Shown here piece by piece: positions 18,919 to 27,796 of a stretch of DNA of 64,000 bases. The stretch is from Chitinophaga sp. Ak27 (GTDB lineage: Bacteria; Bacteroidota; Bacteroidia; Chitinophagales; Chitinophagaceae), in the NCBI RefSeq assembly GCF_012726295.1, contig NZ_JABAOB010000014.1:1-64000 (forward strand), written 5' to 3'. The notes below the pieces were generated by a model. It made no database searches. It was not told where the DNA came from and worked only from the letters and a program-made list of their open reading frames with translations. The first letter of the stretch is position 1. Every line of letters starts with the position of its first letter. A program made the translations under genes and the position numbers.

Positions 18919-19947
18919 GTGGAAAAAGCGAACTTCGTAGATTATATCCGTGTATTTTGTAAATCCGGGAAAGGCGGTGCTGGTAGTATGCATTTTATGC
19001 GTACTAAATTTAATGCGCAGGCTGGTCCTGATGGTGGCGACGGCGGCAGAGGCGGACACGTTATCCTGAGAGGCAACTCCCAGTTGTGGACCCTCCTTCA
19101 CCTGCGCTGGCATAAAAACCTGCTGGCAGAAGATGGAGAAAATGGCAGCGGCGACAACTGCACCGGGCGTTTTGGGAAGGATATCATTATCGAAGTCCCA
19201 TTGGGTACCCAGGCTAAGGATGAAGAAACCGGCGAAGTGGAAGCGGAAATTCTCCATCACGGCCAGGAAATCATCTGGATTCCAGGCGGACAAGGAGGAA
19301 AAGGCAATGCCTACTTTAAATCTGCTACCAACCAAACACCAGAATACGCTCAACCGGGCATGCCGGGCCAGGAAGGCTGGAAAATTGTGGAACTGAAAGT
19401 TCTGGCTGATGTAGGACTGGTAGGGTTTCCCAATGCCGGTAAATCTACGCTCCTGTCTACCATTACAGCTGCCAAGCCTAAAGTAGCCGACTACGCGTTT
19501 ACCACCCTCACCCCCCAGCTGGGAATGGTAGCCTACCGTGATAACAAATCCTTCTGTATCGCCGATTTACCCGGTATTATCGAAGGTGCCCACGAAGGAA
19601 AAGGATTAGGACATCGATTTTTAAGACATATTGAGAGAAACGCCGTATTATTATTCCTTATTCCAGCAGATAGCGCAGACCACCGCAAAGATTTTGAGGT
19701 ACTCGTGAATGAGCTGGAACAGTATAATCCCGAATTGCTGGATAAACAGTTCCTGTTAGCCATCAGTAAAAGCGATATGCTGGATGATGAGCTCAAAACC
19801 GCTATATCAGCGGAACTACCGGAAGATGTGCCACACGTATTTATCTCTTCTGTTACCAACCAAGGCCTCAGCGAATTAAAAGACATATTGTGGGAAGCCC
19901 TTAACAGAAAAGTAGATACCAGCGCCGGTATAGAAGATACAGAATAA
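18919..19947 (+). CDS. obg: GTPase Obg/CgtA
   Basis: Essential ribosome-associated GTPase acting in large-subunit maturation and stress control. The glycine-rich Obg fold takes residues 1-158 (GKGGAGSMHFMR, GPDGGDGGRGGHV). The G domain has GFPNAGKST at 169-177, DLPGIIEGAHEGKGLGH and an SKSD guanine-specificity motif. There is no OCT tail; the protein ends at 342 aa, as usual in Bacteroidota. The GTG start at 18919 gives the standard N-terminus MEKANFVDY, and no better ATG lies upstream. Confidence 0.98.
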   Translation: MEKANFVDYIRVFCKSGKGGAGSMHFMRTKFNAQAGPDGGDGGRGGHVILRGNSQLWTLLHLRWHKNLLAEDGENGSGDNCTGRFGKDIIIEVPLGTQAKDEETGEVEAEILHHGQEIIWIPGGQGGKGNAYFKSATNQTPEYAQPGMPGQEGWKIVELKVLADVGLVGFPNAGKSTLLSTITAAKPKVADYAFTTLTPQLGMVAYRDNKSFCIADLPGIIEGAHEGKGLGHRFLRHIERNAVLLFLIPADSADHRKDFEVLVNELEQYNPELLDKQFLLAISKSDMLDDELKTAISAELPEDVPHVFISSVTNQGLSELKDILWEALNRKVDTSAGIEDTE

Positions 19948-20011
19948 CTGGCTCCAGACATACGGGGAAACAAACTCAATTGCAGATGTTCGTTATAGTA
20001 TCCCGTATACC

Positions 20012-20722
20012 ATGAAAATAATTTTTTTGATGGCAGCAACATCCATGATGTTGTTGCCGGCATGCCAACACACCGCTATACCGGAAAAAGAAAAACCAGT
20101 GCAGATCGATACGATGCAACTGGTTGCTCCGCCAGCGCCATCTGAACAGGTGGCGTCCAACGAAGTAAGCGTTGTAAGCCGCGATACCACCACCTACATC
20201 CGTTTCGGAAATTGCTATTTTTCATTGGACTGGATTAAACCAGATGCAGCGCGGAATGACTTTGAGCGTCATCCCGATAGTCTTTTTTTCTGGTTAGCTC
20301 CCTCACACAGCATCGAAGGGCAAATGCTGGCCGTTACCACCGGCGAAACCCTGCGGATACAGGTTTCACAGCGATATGAAACCAGCGTGGTCATTGGCGA
20401 CGAGCCCCTTCGCGATTGGAAACATTACCGCTCTCCCTGGGAAAGCCTGCCGGCAGAAGCCAGCAATTTCTTCGTCTGCAGAAAATACCGCGCAGACGAA
20501 AGTACCCAGTTCCCCCCTGTAAGCCTGTCTTTATTTCAACGATATGTAAAGCAACACGCTTCCCCTGCTGCCTATGCCAGGGTTGCACCACTCACCCGCT
20601 TCCCGCAGCCCCCGGCCCGCATTGCCATCAGCCGGTACTATATCCGACTTAATGGACTGCAAAGGCATATATCGGACGAAATCAACAAACTGCTGGTTAT
20701 CGATGTCTCCTTTAAAAAATGA
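20012..20722 (+). CDS. Lipoprotein of unknown function
   Basis: A 236-residue protein with a lipoprotein signal (lipobox LLPAC, Cys18). The mature part begins with a Pro-rich linker and contains alternating hydrophobic stretches and several aromatic residues, but I recognise no domain. A central pair, IGDEPLRDWKHY, and the C-terminal RIAISRYYIRLNGL are the most patterned parts. It lies 64 bases after obg and is followed by a second lipoprotein 37 bases later; the two and the DUF2306 gene may form an operon. Confidence 0.75.
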   Translation: MKIIFLMAATSMMLLPACQHTAIPEKEKPVQIDTMQLVAPPAPSEQVASNEVSVVSRDTTTYIRFGNCYFSLDWIKPDAARNDFERHPDSLFFWLAPSHSIEGQMLAVTTGETLRIQVSQRYETSVVIGDEPLRDWKHYRSPWESLPAEASNFFVCRKYRADESTQFPPVSLSLFQRYVKQHASPAAYARVAPLTRFPQPPARIAISRYYIRLNGLQRHISDEINKLLVIDVSFKK

Positions 20723-20759
20723 TACGCCCTCCATTCATTATATTTACACAAAAAAACCT

Positions 20760-21530
20760 GTGAAACGATTAACCGGTTACCTCATCATTGTACTGTTGCT
20801 ATTGTATGCCTGTAAACCCGGCGCCACTACAGCAACCGATGCCGCCGTAAAAACGGATAATGATACTTCGTTGAACCGCCTGGTAAGTACCTATACTGGC
20901 GATTTTGGCAATAGCCCCATTTATATCACACTCAACTTTTTCAACGGAAAATTAGTAGGGGGATATAATACGCATAAAGGCCTGCGCCGCAACCTCCAGG
21001 GAGAATTGAAAAAAGATAACGACAACTGGATCGTAACCTTAAGCGAACCAGGTGACCACCAGTTTGATGGTAAATTCGCTATTACCTTCGATCATCTCTT
21101 CAATAGCGCCAAAGGCACCTGGACACCCGTTAACGATAAATCAGCAAAAGAAAAATCTTTTACGCTCAAAAGAAGCGGGGAACCGGATAATAACGGCTAC
21201 AGCCTGTCTGGCAATACCTTCAACGCGATATTGATAGGTATGCAGGGCGGAGGCAGCGACCTTACCTTTAGCCAGGACGGCAGCTGCGTGTTGCAGTACT
21301 ATGAAAAAATCAACGACTCTACCTTCGCCAAACAGATGATCAAGGTTAGAGGTACTTATCAAAAGGTGAATGACAGCACCTTCCAGATTTCCTGGGAACA
21401 GAATACCATATTTAAAGAACGTAATACCCCTGCCTTCGTTTTAAGAAACAGAAACGGAGAGGGAGACGACCCACAGGTATATGACTATGGCATAAGGATC
21501 GATACCCTGGAGTTTGTGCAGGGACCATAA
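20760..21530 (+). CDS. Lipoprotein of unknown function
   Basis: A 256-residue protein if it starts at the GTG at 20760 (MKRLTGYLIIVLLL), which gives a good lipoprotein signal with Cys20 (LLYAC). Longer upstream extensions in the same frame would overlap the previous gene and spoil the signal peptide, so they are rejected. TATATTTA just before the start resembles a -7 box. The mature part looks like two repeats of a beta-rich module (YTGDFGNSPIYITLNFFNGKLVGGY early; FNAILIGMQGGGSDLTF later), perhaps lipocalin-like. No catalytic motif. The DUF2306 gene starts 6 bases later. Confidence 0.75.
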   Translation: MKRLTGYLIIVLLLLYACKPGATTATDAAVKTDNDTSLNRLVSTYTGDFGNSPIYITLNFFNGKLVGGYNTHKGLRRNLQGELKKDNDNWIVTLSEPGDHQFDGKFAITFDHLFNSAKGTWTPVNDKSAKEKSFTLKRSGEPDNNGYSLSGNTFNAILIGMQGGGSDLTFSQDGSCVLQYYEKINDSTFAKQMIKVRGTYQKVNDSTFQISWEQNTIFKERNTPAFVLRNRNGEGDDPQVYDYGIRIDTLEFVQGP

Positions 21531-21536
21531 TTATTT

Positions 21537-22229
21537 ATGCAAACATTATTCAGGAAAGCGGGATGGTTACTAACGGCCATGATTATACTTTATGGGGCAT
21601 GGCTAATGCTCCTGCTAACCATCCCCTATGCTGCATTTGAAAAATATACCGACTTTCTGATCACCAAACAACGTGTATATCCCATCCGCCATTGGCGCAT
21701 CAGCTTTTATGTACACGTTTTTGTCAGCATTACCGTATTAGTTACCGGCCTGGCACAGTTTAGCAAATACCTGCTGGATAAATTTCCCCGCCTGCATCGT
21801 TTCAGTGGAAAAATTTATGCGATAGTGGTAATTGGCCTCAGCGGTCCCACCGGGCTGGTAATGGGTTGGTATGCTAACGGCGGCAAATATGCACGCATCA
21901 GCTTTGTACTACTCGCTATCCTTTGGATAGTGTTTACTATCATGGGCTGGGTACGGGCTGTGCAGCGTCGCTGGCCGGAACATCTTACCTGGATGTTGCG
22001 GAGTTACGCACTCACCCTGTCGGCACTTACCCTACGCTTATATACGTTGTTACTCGGGCTGATGCACATGCCGCTACGGCCGGTAACTGCCTATATCACA
22101 GTTTCCTGGCTAAGCTGGACGCTGAATTTACTGGTGGCAGAATTTATCATCAAGCGGATATTGATGAAAAAGATGGGAATAACTGCGGCCTCCCCGAAAG
22201 AAACGCCGCAGTTAAGTAAGTTAAACTAG
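21537..22229 (+). CDS. DUF2306-type membrane protein
   Basis: A 230-residue integral membrane protein with about six helices. The pattern matches the DUF2306 family: HVFVSITVLVTGLAQF, a conserved LHRFSGKIY motif near residue 90, and TWMLRSYALTLSALTLR. The conserved His and Arg residues sit at helix ends, and a role in binding a cofactor such as heme has not been shown. It starts 6 bases after the preceding lipoprotein, likely the same transcript, and its last codons overlap by 4 bases the end of the convergent TPR lipoprotein. Confidence 0.85.
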   Translation: MQTLFRKAGWLLTAMIILYGAWLMLLLTIPYAAFEKYTDFLITKQRVYPIRHWRISFYVHVFVSITVLVTGLAQFSKYLLDKFPRLHRFSGKIYAIVVIGLSGPTGLVMGWYANGGKYARISFVLLAILWIVFTIMGWVRAVQRRWPEHLTWMLRSYALTLSALTLRLYTLLLGLMHMPLRPVTAYITVSWLSWTLNLLVAEFIIKRILMKKMGITAASPKETPQLSKLN

Positions 22230-23356
22230 CGATTGAGCGCCAGCTGTTGGGTCTTTGGAGCAAAGTGGCCGTCTTCAGTAATGTAGTAGCTAGCCTTCTT
22301 TATTTCGGTCCGGGATTTTTCCGGGTTGTTGATAAATCCTTCTTTTGCCGGATCCTTCTCGTACTCTACTTTATAATCTGTTAATTCAAAATCGGTATTT
22401 GAAGCAATGGTCGCCACCCTGTATGGTGCATCGAAGTTAGGCTGTCCTGCTACCAACAACTTATCTATAAGCTTCCCGCTGTTATCATAGCTCGCCATAA
22501 AATAATAGGCATGATTGGCATCTTCTGTACTTCCCTCATCAGAAACTTCATCGTTTACAGCGTATATCAATGTTTTAAAGGCATCCACTTTTTTCACTGT
22601 ACCTACATAAAAGAAGGAGCTGCCCACATCTCTTGAAAACTTGGAGTCGCGCATTTCCGCCACATACATTTCAAAGTCATATGAAATGAAATTCTTGCCT
22701 AGTTCTTTTGCATACGCCTTATCGATGGTGAGTGGCATAGGCAGTTGTTTGAATTGTCTCGCAAAAAGATTCCATTCCAGCTTACCCGGCTCTCCGCTTC
22801 CGCTGAAGGCGGTGAGTATTTGCGATTGTGCGCTGTAATCCTCTTCCCGGAAATATTTCAGGTCAGGATCTTTCATCGCATTGTTCATATTATTATAGCC
22901 AAATTCAATAGCGGCTATCAGATAATAGCGGCAGGAATCAGTTTTTTTAGACAGCGAGTAAGCGCAGGCTTTATTATATAGCAATTTTGATATCGGCTTA
23001 TAGTCAAGCAGTTCCGCCATATTAAAAGCTTGTATAGCATCTGCCAGCTGACGGGTTTCCATCAGGGCATTTCCCAGCTCATAATAAGTTTTGGCTTGGG
23101 GTTGCAGGAGGACAGATTTGGTAAACTTATCTATACTGCCGGCAGCATTCTTCTTATTCCTGAATTCATCAATAGCCTTGAGAAATTCTTTCTCAGCTGC
23201 GTTATTCTTCTCGGGGGAATTGGCCGCCACCCATTTAACCGAGTCAGCATTATAAAGTGATGCCAAACTGAGTTTGGCCGTTTGATCCGTTTTCTTTCCT
23301 GTATTACCACAGGAGGCTAACAGAGCACTTAAGGCAAGCAATGATGCTATTCGCAT
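22226..23356 (-). CDS. TPR-like lipoprotein
   Basis: A 376-residue lipoprotein (lipobox LLASC, Cys16). Residues about 50-170 form helix pairs typical of tetratricopeptide repeats, with AKTYYELGNALMETRQLADAIQ-like spacing and an LLYNKACAYSL motif. The second half is beta-rich and unrecognised. The TPR part suggests protein-protein contacts in the periplasm or at the outer membrane. Transcribed alone; its stop overlaps the convergent DUF2306 gene. Confidence 0.8.
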   Translation of the reverse strand: MRIASLLALSALLASCGNTGKKTDQTAKLSLASLYNADSVKWVAANSPEKNNAAEKEFLKAIDEFRNKKNAAGSIDKFTKSVLLQPQAKTYYELGNALMETRQLADAIQAFNMAELLDYKPISKLLYNKACAYSLSKKTDSCRYYLIAAIEFGYNNMNNAMKDPDLKYFREEDYSAQSQILTAFSGSGEPGKLEWNLFARQFKQLPMPLTIDKAYAKELGKNFISYDFEMYVAEMRDSKFSRDVGSSFFYVGTVKKVDAFKTLIYAVNDEVSDEGSTEDANHAYYFMASYDNSGKLIDKLLVAGQPNFDAPYRVATIASNTDFELTDYKVEYEKDPAKEGFINNPEKSRTEIKKASYYITEDGHFAPKTQQLALNR

Positions 23357-23420
23357 AAGATAGGATTTGTATCGTAAAGATAGGAAACAAACAACGGTAT
23401 TTTAGCCACAGGAAACGAAA

Positions 23421-23450
23421 AAACCGGCCATACAGATGTATCGCCGGTTT
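23421..23450 (-). terminator. Terminator after the GNAT gene
   Basis: AAACCGGC (23421-23428) pairs with GCCGGTTT (23443-23450), and inside ATACA pairs with TGTAT. On the minus strand the stem ends in a T run (plus-strand A run at 23418-23423), fitting a terminator for the gene at 23483-24037. Confidence 0.8.
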
Positions 23451-23482
23451 AAGTTATTGGCTGTAAATTCACTAACTCTTCC

Positions 23483-24037
23483 CTAAGCCAGTGCTTCCTG
23501 TGGCTGAAACAACATGGCGGTACACAAACAGTTTTTGTAATTTTTTGCCACCAGTATCGGGTAGTTTACGCAACTTTTACATCCTTCCCAAAAAAGCGGT
23601 TCCTGAGGTAACTGATCGTACGTAACCGGTTCAAAACCAAGTCGTGAATTCATTTTCATGACGGCCAGGCCAGTGGTAATGCTGAATATTTTTGCGGCAG
23701 GATACATGGTTCTGCTCAACTCGAATATTTTCCGTTTAATAGCTGCCGCTACTTTCAATCCACGAAAAGCCGGCGCTACGATTAACCCACTGTTGGATAC
23801 AAAGCGGCCCTCTTCCCAGGGCTGTATATAGGAAAACCCCGCCCATACACCATCTGCCGTAAAAGCGATGACCGCTTTTCCTTCCAGGATTTTCTTCCTG
23901 ATAATTGCAGGATCTCTTTTGGCGATACCGGTACCCCTTGCCTGGGCGGATGCCTCCATTTCTGCCACAATAGGCAGGGCAAAATCAACGTCTATGGCTG
24001 TAGCCAAACGGACGACAATTTCTTCATCTGTTTCCAT
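23483..24037 (-). CDS. GNAT-family acetyltransferase with a Cys-rich tail
   Basis: From the ATG ending at 24037 it has 184 residues; a longer in-frame start at 24157 would overlap the neighbour almost fully and is rejected. The GNAT fold shows in RLATAIDVDFALPIV (strand 1/helix 1), the acetyl-CoA region NSGLIVAPAFRGLKVAA and the C-terminal LAVMKMNSRLGFEPV. The substrate is unknown. The C-terminal 40 residues carry four cysteines (GCKSC and NCLC), which may bind a metal. It overlaps the 3' end of the upstream 123-residue gene by 14 bases, so the pair is one operon. Confidence 0.85.
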   Translation of the reverse strand: METDEEIVVRLATAIDVDFALPIVAEMEASAQARGTGIAKRDPAIIRKKILEGKAVIAFTADGVWAGFSYIQPWEEGRFVSNSGLIVAPAFRGLKVAAAIKRKIFELSRTMYPAAKIFSITTGLAVMKMNSRLGFEPVTYDQLPQEPLFWEGCKSCVNYPILVAKNYKNCLCTAMLFQPQEALA

Positions 24038-24395
24038 TATCTGTAAGTTGATATTGAATGTAAAGAGGATAGAGTACTTCCGGGATAAGGGAATACATCC
24101 GGATTTTACTGGCAGCATCTGCAAGCGGCACCCTGCAAACTGTTGGTAAAAAAACACGGGTGATGGATTCCCTGACTACCGCGTTGCCTCGTTCGTATAA
24201 CTTGCCAGCCAGCTTCATACATTTATCTGCTACGGAAAAATTCTGCTCCCGCAATTGTTGATCTGTATATTCACTCAGACAGCTAACTGTATCGTATATA
24301 TGAAAAACCGCAGGGAACTGGTGTAACGCCTTTCTCAACGCCGGGATGGTGTCTTCAATACAGGCTGGTACTTCATATTGATTAATCATATACAT
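24024..24395 (-). CDS. Conserved small protein, function unknown, paired with the GNAT
   Basis: A 123-residue, mostly helical protein (ALRKALHQFPAVFHIYDTVSCLSEYT, KCMKLAGKLYERGNAVVRES) with no signal peptide. It resembles small conserved Bacteroidota proteins of the DUF7674 sort in its helix pattern and the Cys and Tyr positions, but this assignment is tentative. It is upstream of and overlaps the GNAT gene, so translation is probably coupled, and it may be a partner or a substrate of the acetyltransferase. Confidence 0.7.
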   Translation of the reverse strand: MYMINQYEVPACIEDTIPALRKALHQFPAVFHIYDTVSCLSEYTDQQLREQNFSVADKCMKLAGKLYERGNAVVRESITRVFLPTVCRVPLADAASKIRMYSLIPEVLYPLYIQYQLTDNGNR

Positions 24396-24629
24396 CGTTT
24401 CCTATCATATGCCAAACCTTATTCCATATTCTTCACATAGAATGTTAAAACTTAGCGGGGACGGGGGTTTGCAAAGGAAACGTTAAATCCGGCAACACCA
24501 TTAAACCTTTTAAAGTCTTCCGTTTTTGCACGGTTTTTTCAAAAACGGGAGTCTATGTCACCTGGGGCATAAATGAAAAATGGGTAACCTCTTAATGAGT
24601 ATACCCACTTTACAATGCGATAAATAATA

Positions 24630-25862
24630 TTATGCTGCCGGTGCAGGCTCCGCTTCGCGCGCGCGCACTGGAGCTTTTACGCTCTTTTTCTTCTTCCGGG
24701 TCCGGTTAATCCACATAATGGTTCCGGTAGTGGGAAAGGTAACGCCCAGCAGGGCAATGATCAATGCAAATATTTTAGAAGCGGTGCCGAAAATGGCGCC
24801 GGTATGTAAAGGCTTGATGGTACTACGTACTTTCTGCCCGAGGTTGCGCTGGGCAAAGGTTTCAGATTTCAATACCTTACCATTGAACTGGTCGAGGTAA
24901 TAGGTAGTGGTAGCCGCTTCATTGAGCGTATGGGCTGGCAATAAGCTCACCATAAAGGCGGCGGTACTGTCTTTCGGCGCACTAAGAGCATAAAAAACAG
25001 CGCCCGGGGCGGTTTGTTGCACGCTGGCTAATGCCGCTTCAAAAGTTATGCTTTTACTGTTAATGATCTCTGCGGGCGCTGATGATGGGGCTGCCACCGG
25101 TTTGGGAGAAGTATGCAATACAGCATAAAGACCGTTGCTAAACCATTCGTACGACCAGGTTAAGCCGGTAAAGGCAGATACAAACAGGAAAATAGCAGCG
25201 TAGAACCCTAACACAATGTGTAGATCGTGATTCAGCCGTTTCCAGCCACCATCCCATTTTACCTTGATCCGTTGTTTAAAGATATTCCTGGTCTTGGGCC
25301 ACCACAGGATGATACCAGTGATGAGGATAAATACAAATATTAACGTGCTCGCGCCGGTAATTGCTTTCCCGGTATCACCTGCCAGCAACCAACGGTGCAG
25401 GGAAAATACTTTATAGTAAAATGTTTTTGAATAGCTGTATAATTCAACTATTTCACCGGTGTAGGGGTTTACAAACGCGATGCGTCCTTTTCCTTTTTTG
25501 GGCGCTTTTTCACCGTTGCCCATCGGGGAGGTATTCTCTTTCGGACCTTTCTTCTCTCCGGCAGCTTCTTTCTTACTTCCTTTTCTACCTTCTTCCAGCG
25601 TTACTTGAATAGTACGGGCGGGGTCTGCAAATATCTGCATACGGGATATACCGGCGCCAGGCACCTGCTCCTTTACCAGGGCAGCTACTTTATCGAGCGA
25701 TAAACGCTCTCCGGCCGGAGTAACGTAGTAACGGTCATGGTTAAACGCTTCTGTCAGTTCTTTTTCAAAAACTAGTAACGCGCCGGTTAAACAGCTGATG
25801 GTAATGACCAGTCCTGCAGTAAGACCCAGGTATAAATGAATGCGCCGGAAAAAAATTTTCAT
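24630..25862 (-). CDS. PepSY-associated membrane protein
   Basis: A 410-residue inner-membrane protein of the PepSY_TM family, often found with siderophore receptors or as ferric reductase-like proteins. It has helices near 10-30, 150-190, 210-235 and 360-385, with HLYLGL at the N-terminus, SLHRWLLAG around residue 150 and HDLHIVLGFYAAI near 215 as family histidine motifs that could bind heme. A Lys/Glu-rich insert (about 95-125) sits in the periplasmic PepSY part and is unusual. A positively charged tail ends in RTRKKKKSVKAP. Ferric-iron reduction is inferred from the family only. No TonB receptor is adjacent. Confidence 0.87.
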   Translation of the reverse strand: MKIFFRRIHLYLGLTAGLVITISCLTGALLVFEKELTEAFNHDRYYVTPAGERLSLDKVAALVKEQVPGAGISRMQIFADPARTIQVTLEEGRKGSKKEAAGEKKGPKENTSPMGNGEKAPKKGKGRIAFVNPYTGEIVELYSYSKTFYYKVFSLHRWLLAGDTGKAITGASTLIFVFILITGIILWWPKTRNIFKQRIKVKWDGGWKRLNHDLHIVLGFYAAIFLFVSAFTGLTWSYEWFSNGLYAVLHTSPKPVAAPSSAPAEIINSKSITFEAALASVQQTAPGAVFYALSAPKDSTAAFMVSLLPAHTLNEAATTTYYLDQFNGKVLKSETFAQRNLGQKVRSTIKPLHTGAIFGTASKIFALIIALLGVTFPTTGTIMWINRTRKKKKSVKAPVRAREAEPAPAA

Positions 25863-26009
25863 GTTATGTTGATCGTAGCTGCAAAGGAACTATGCGTGCG
25901 GGGTATTAAGCTGTCGGATCGGGAAAAAGATCTATCCAAAACGGAAATTTTTTCTCTTTAATCCTATCTATATAGAAATCAACGACATTCGTATCTTACA
26001 AACACAAAA

Positions 26010-26044
26010 AAAGCGCAGGGACACCTAAGGCATCCCTGCGCTTT
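26010..26044 (-). terminator. Terminator after the YbaB gene
   Basis: AAAGCGCAGGGA (26010-26021) pairs exactly with TCCCTGCGCTTT (26033-26044) around an 11-base loop. On the minus strand a T run follows (plus-strand A run at 26006-26012). It ends the gene at 26062-26364. Confidence 0.9.
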
Positions 26045-26061
26045 CCCTGCAGAAAAATTTA

Positions 26062-26364
26062 TTACATCAAACCACCCAGCATACCGCCAGCGGCATTTTT
26101 CATTTCAGCTTCCCAGGCAGCTTCCCCATCTTTCAATGCACGGTTTAACGCAGACAGCAACAGGTCTTCCATCTCTTCCTTGTTTTCGGGGGTCAGGAGA
26201 TGGGCAGCAATATCAATTGTTTTAACCTGGCGGTTGCCGTCAACGGTTACTTTTACCGCGCCATTTCCGGCCTCTCCGGATAAAGTTACTGTAGCCAAAC
26301 GCTCTTTTCCTTCCGCCATTTTTTGCTTGATCTGCGTCAGCTTTCCAAATAAATCACCAAACAT
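26062..26364 (-). CDS. YbaB/EbfC nucleoid-associated protein
   Basis: A 100-residue DNA-binding protein that forms dimers with a tweezer-like fold in this family. Seen: the helical N-terminus LFGKLTQIKQKMAEGKERL, a central strand region GNGAVKVTVDGNRQV, and the ALKDGEAAWEAEM helix with a glycine-rich end. Usually encoded near dnaX and recR; here neither is adjacent and the gene stands alone with a strong terminator. Confidence 0.92.
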   Translation of the reverse strand: MFGDLFGKLTQIKQKMAEGKERLATVTLSGEAGNGAVKVTVDGNRQVKTIDIAAHLLTPENKEEMEDLLLSALNRALKDGEAAWEAEMKNAAGGMLGGLM

Positions 26365-26545
26365 GTTTCGTGTGTTTTAAGAACGGCAAATATAAGCGTT
26401 CCGGTTGCTGTAATGAAATTTAAGCCGCAATATCCGCCGCCAATCCGCTTTTCAGCCAGAATAATATTATCATTAATGCTTATACGAAACAGTAGAATTA
26501 ACAATTGCGTATCTTACCTCCGCGTAAAAGTTATTAATAGCAATA

Positions 26546-27781
26546 ATGGAAACAAAAGTTTGTATCATAGGTGCGGGCCCAGGTGGCGCTACCGCTGCAT
26601 TGCAATTAGCTCAACTCGGTATTGAATGTATAGTGGTGGATAAGGCGGTATTCCCAAGAGATAAAGTATGTGGAGACGGATTAAGCGGCAAGGTGCTCAC
26701 CTTATTGGAACGTATTGATAAGGGTATCGGCGAACGCCTCCAGCAAGCCCTATTTAAAAAAGACAGCTGGGGAGTTACCTTTGTAGCCCCCAACCGGATC
26801 GGGATAGATATCCCCTACCGTCTCAATTACCAGGAGGATAAGAGCAATCCCCGTGGTTTCGTTTGCAAACGCATTGACTTTGATAATTTCCTGGTGGATG
26901 AACTGAAACGCCGCCCGGAAATCCGTTTATTCGAAGGAGTTAGCATCGATAAATACGAGCTGAAACCAGATGGTTATTACCTGTCTAACAAAGACGGATC
27001 TTTCCAGGTAAAAGCCGACCTGGTGATTGTAGCCAATGGCGCCCATTCCGCGTTTACCAAGGACGTGGCCGGCATCAAAATGGAACCGGAACACTATGTG
27101 GCCGGCATCCGCGCTTATTATAAAGGCATTACCGGCTTACACACCGATGCCTTCATAGAGCTGCACTTCCTGAAAAACATGTTGCCGGGCTACCTTTGGA
27201 TTTTCCCGCTTCCCAATGGCGAAGCCAATGTAGGCGTAGGAATGCTTAGCACCTCTGCCCGTAATAATAAGGTAAACCTCAAACAGCTGATGCTGGATAC
27301 GCTGACTACCGACCCCGTTATGAAAGAACGCTTTAAGAACGCGGAACTGGTAGGCACCATAGATGGATATGGTCTTCCCCTGGGCAGTAAAAAAAGAAAA
27401 TTACGCGGCGAACGCTATATGCTGGTAGGTGATGCTGGTTATCTTATAGATCCTTTTACCGGAGAAGGCATAGGCAACGCGCTCTATTCCGGCAGGTTTG
27501 CAGCCCAACAAGCGGCGGCCGCCATAGCTGCCAACGATTTCTCTGACAAATTCCTGGAGGCTTACGACAACGACGTATACCGTGTGCTGGGACCGGAACT
27601 ACAAGTAAGCACGAAGCTACAGAAGCTCATTAAATATCCCTGGTTGTTCAATATCCTTATGAAAATGGGCTCCCGGAACAAGCAGCTGAAAGACCTGATG
27701 TCGTGCATGTTTCATGAGGTTGACCTTCGTAAAAAGCTGGGACAACCTATGTTTTACGTAAAGTTGTTATTTAACAGATAA
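26546..27781 (+). CDS. Geranylgeranyl reductase-like FAD oxidoreductase
   Basis: A 411-residue flavoprotein of the group that includes geranylgeranyl reductases and other isoprenoid or lipid reductases. The FAD-binding GxGxxG is at residues 8-13 (GAGPGGATAA), the family motif PRDKVCGDGLSG is near residue 37-48, and a second FAD motif GDAGYLIDPFTGEGIGNAL is around 295-313. Which double bond or lipid it reduces cannot be told. DUF2891 follows after 15 bases, possibly in one operon. Confidence 0.88.
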   Translation: METKVCIIGAGPGGATAALQLAQLGIECIVVDKAVFPRDKVCGDGLSGKVLTLLERIDKGIGERLQQALFKKDSWGVTFVAPNRIGIDIPYRLNYQEDKSNPRGFVCKRIDFDNFLVDELKRRPEIRLFEGVSIDKYELKPDGYYLSNKDGSFQVKADLVIVANGAHSAFTKDVAGIKMEPEHYVAGIRAYYKGITGLHTDAFIELHFLKNMLPGYLWIFPLPNGEANVGVGMLSTSARNNKVNLKQLMLDTLTTDPVMKERFKNAELVGTIDGYGLPLGSKKRKLRGERYMLVGDAGYLIDPFTGEGIGNALYSGRFAAQQAAAAIAANDFSDKFLEAYDNDVYRVLGPELQVSTKLQKLIKYPWLFNILMKMGSRNKQLKDLMSCMFHEVDLRKKLGQPMFYVKLLFNR

Positions 27782-27796
27782 AAATATTTTCCTGCC

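Noticed and set aside
24520..24548. Hairpin CCGTTTTTG/CAAAAACGG upstream of the 123-residue gene operon
   Set aside because: No T run follows and its position relative to any start is unclear; too weak to call a terminator or riboswitch.
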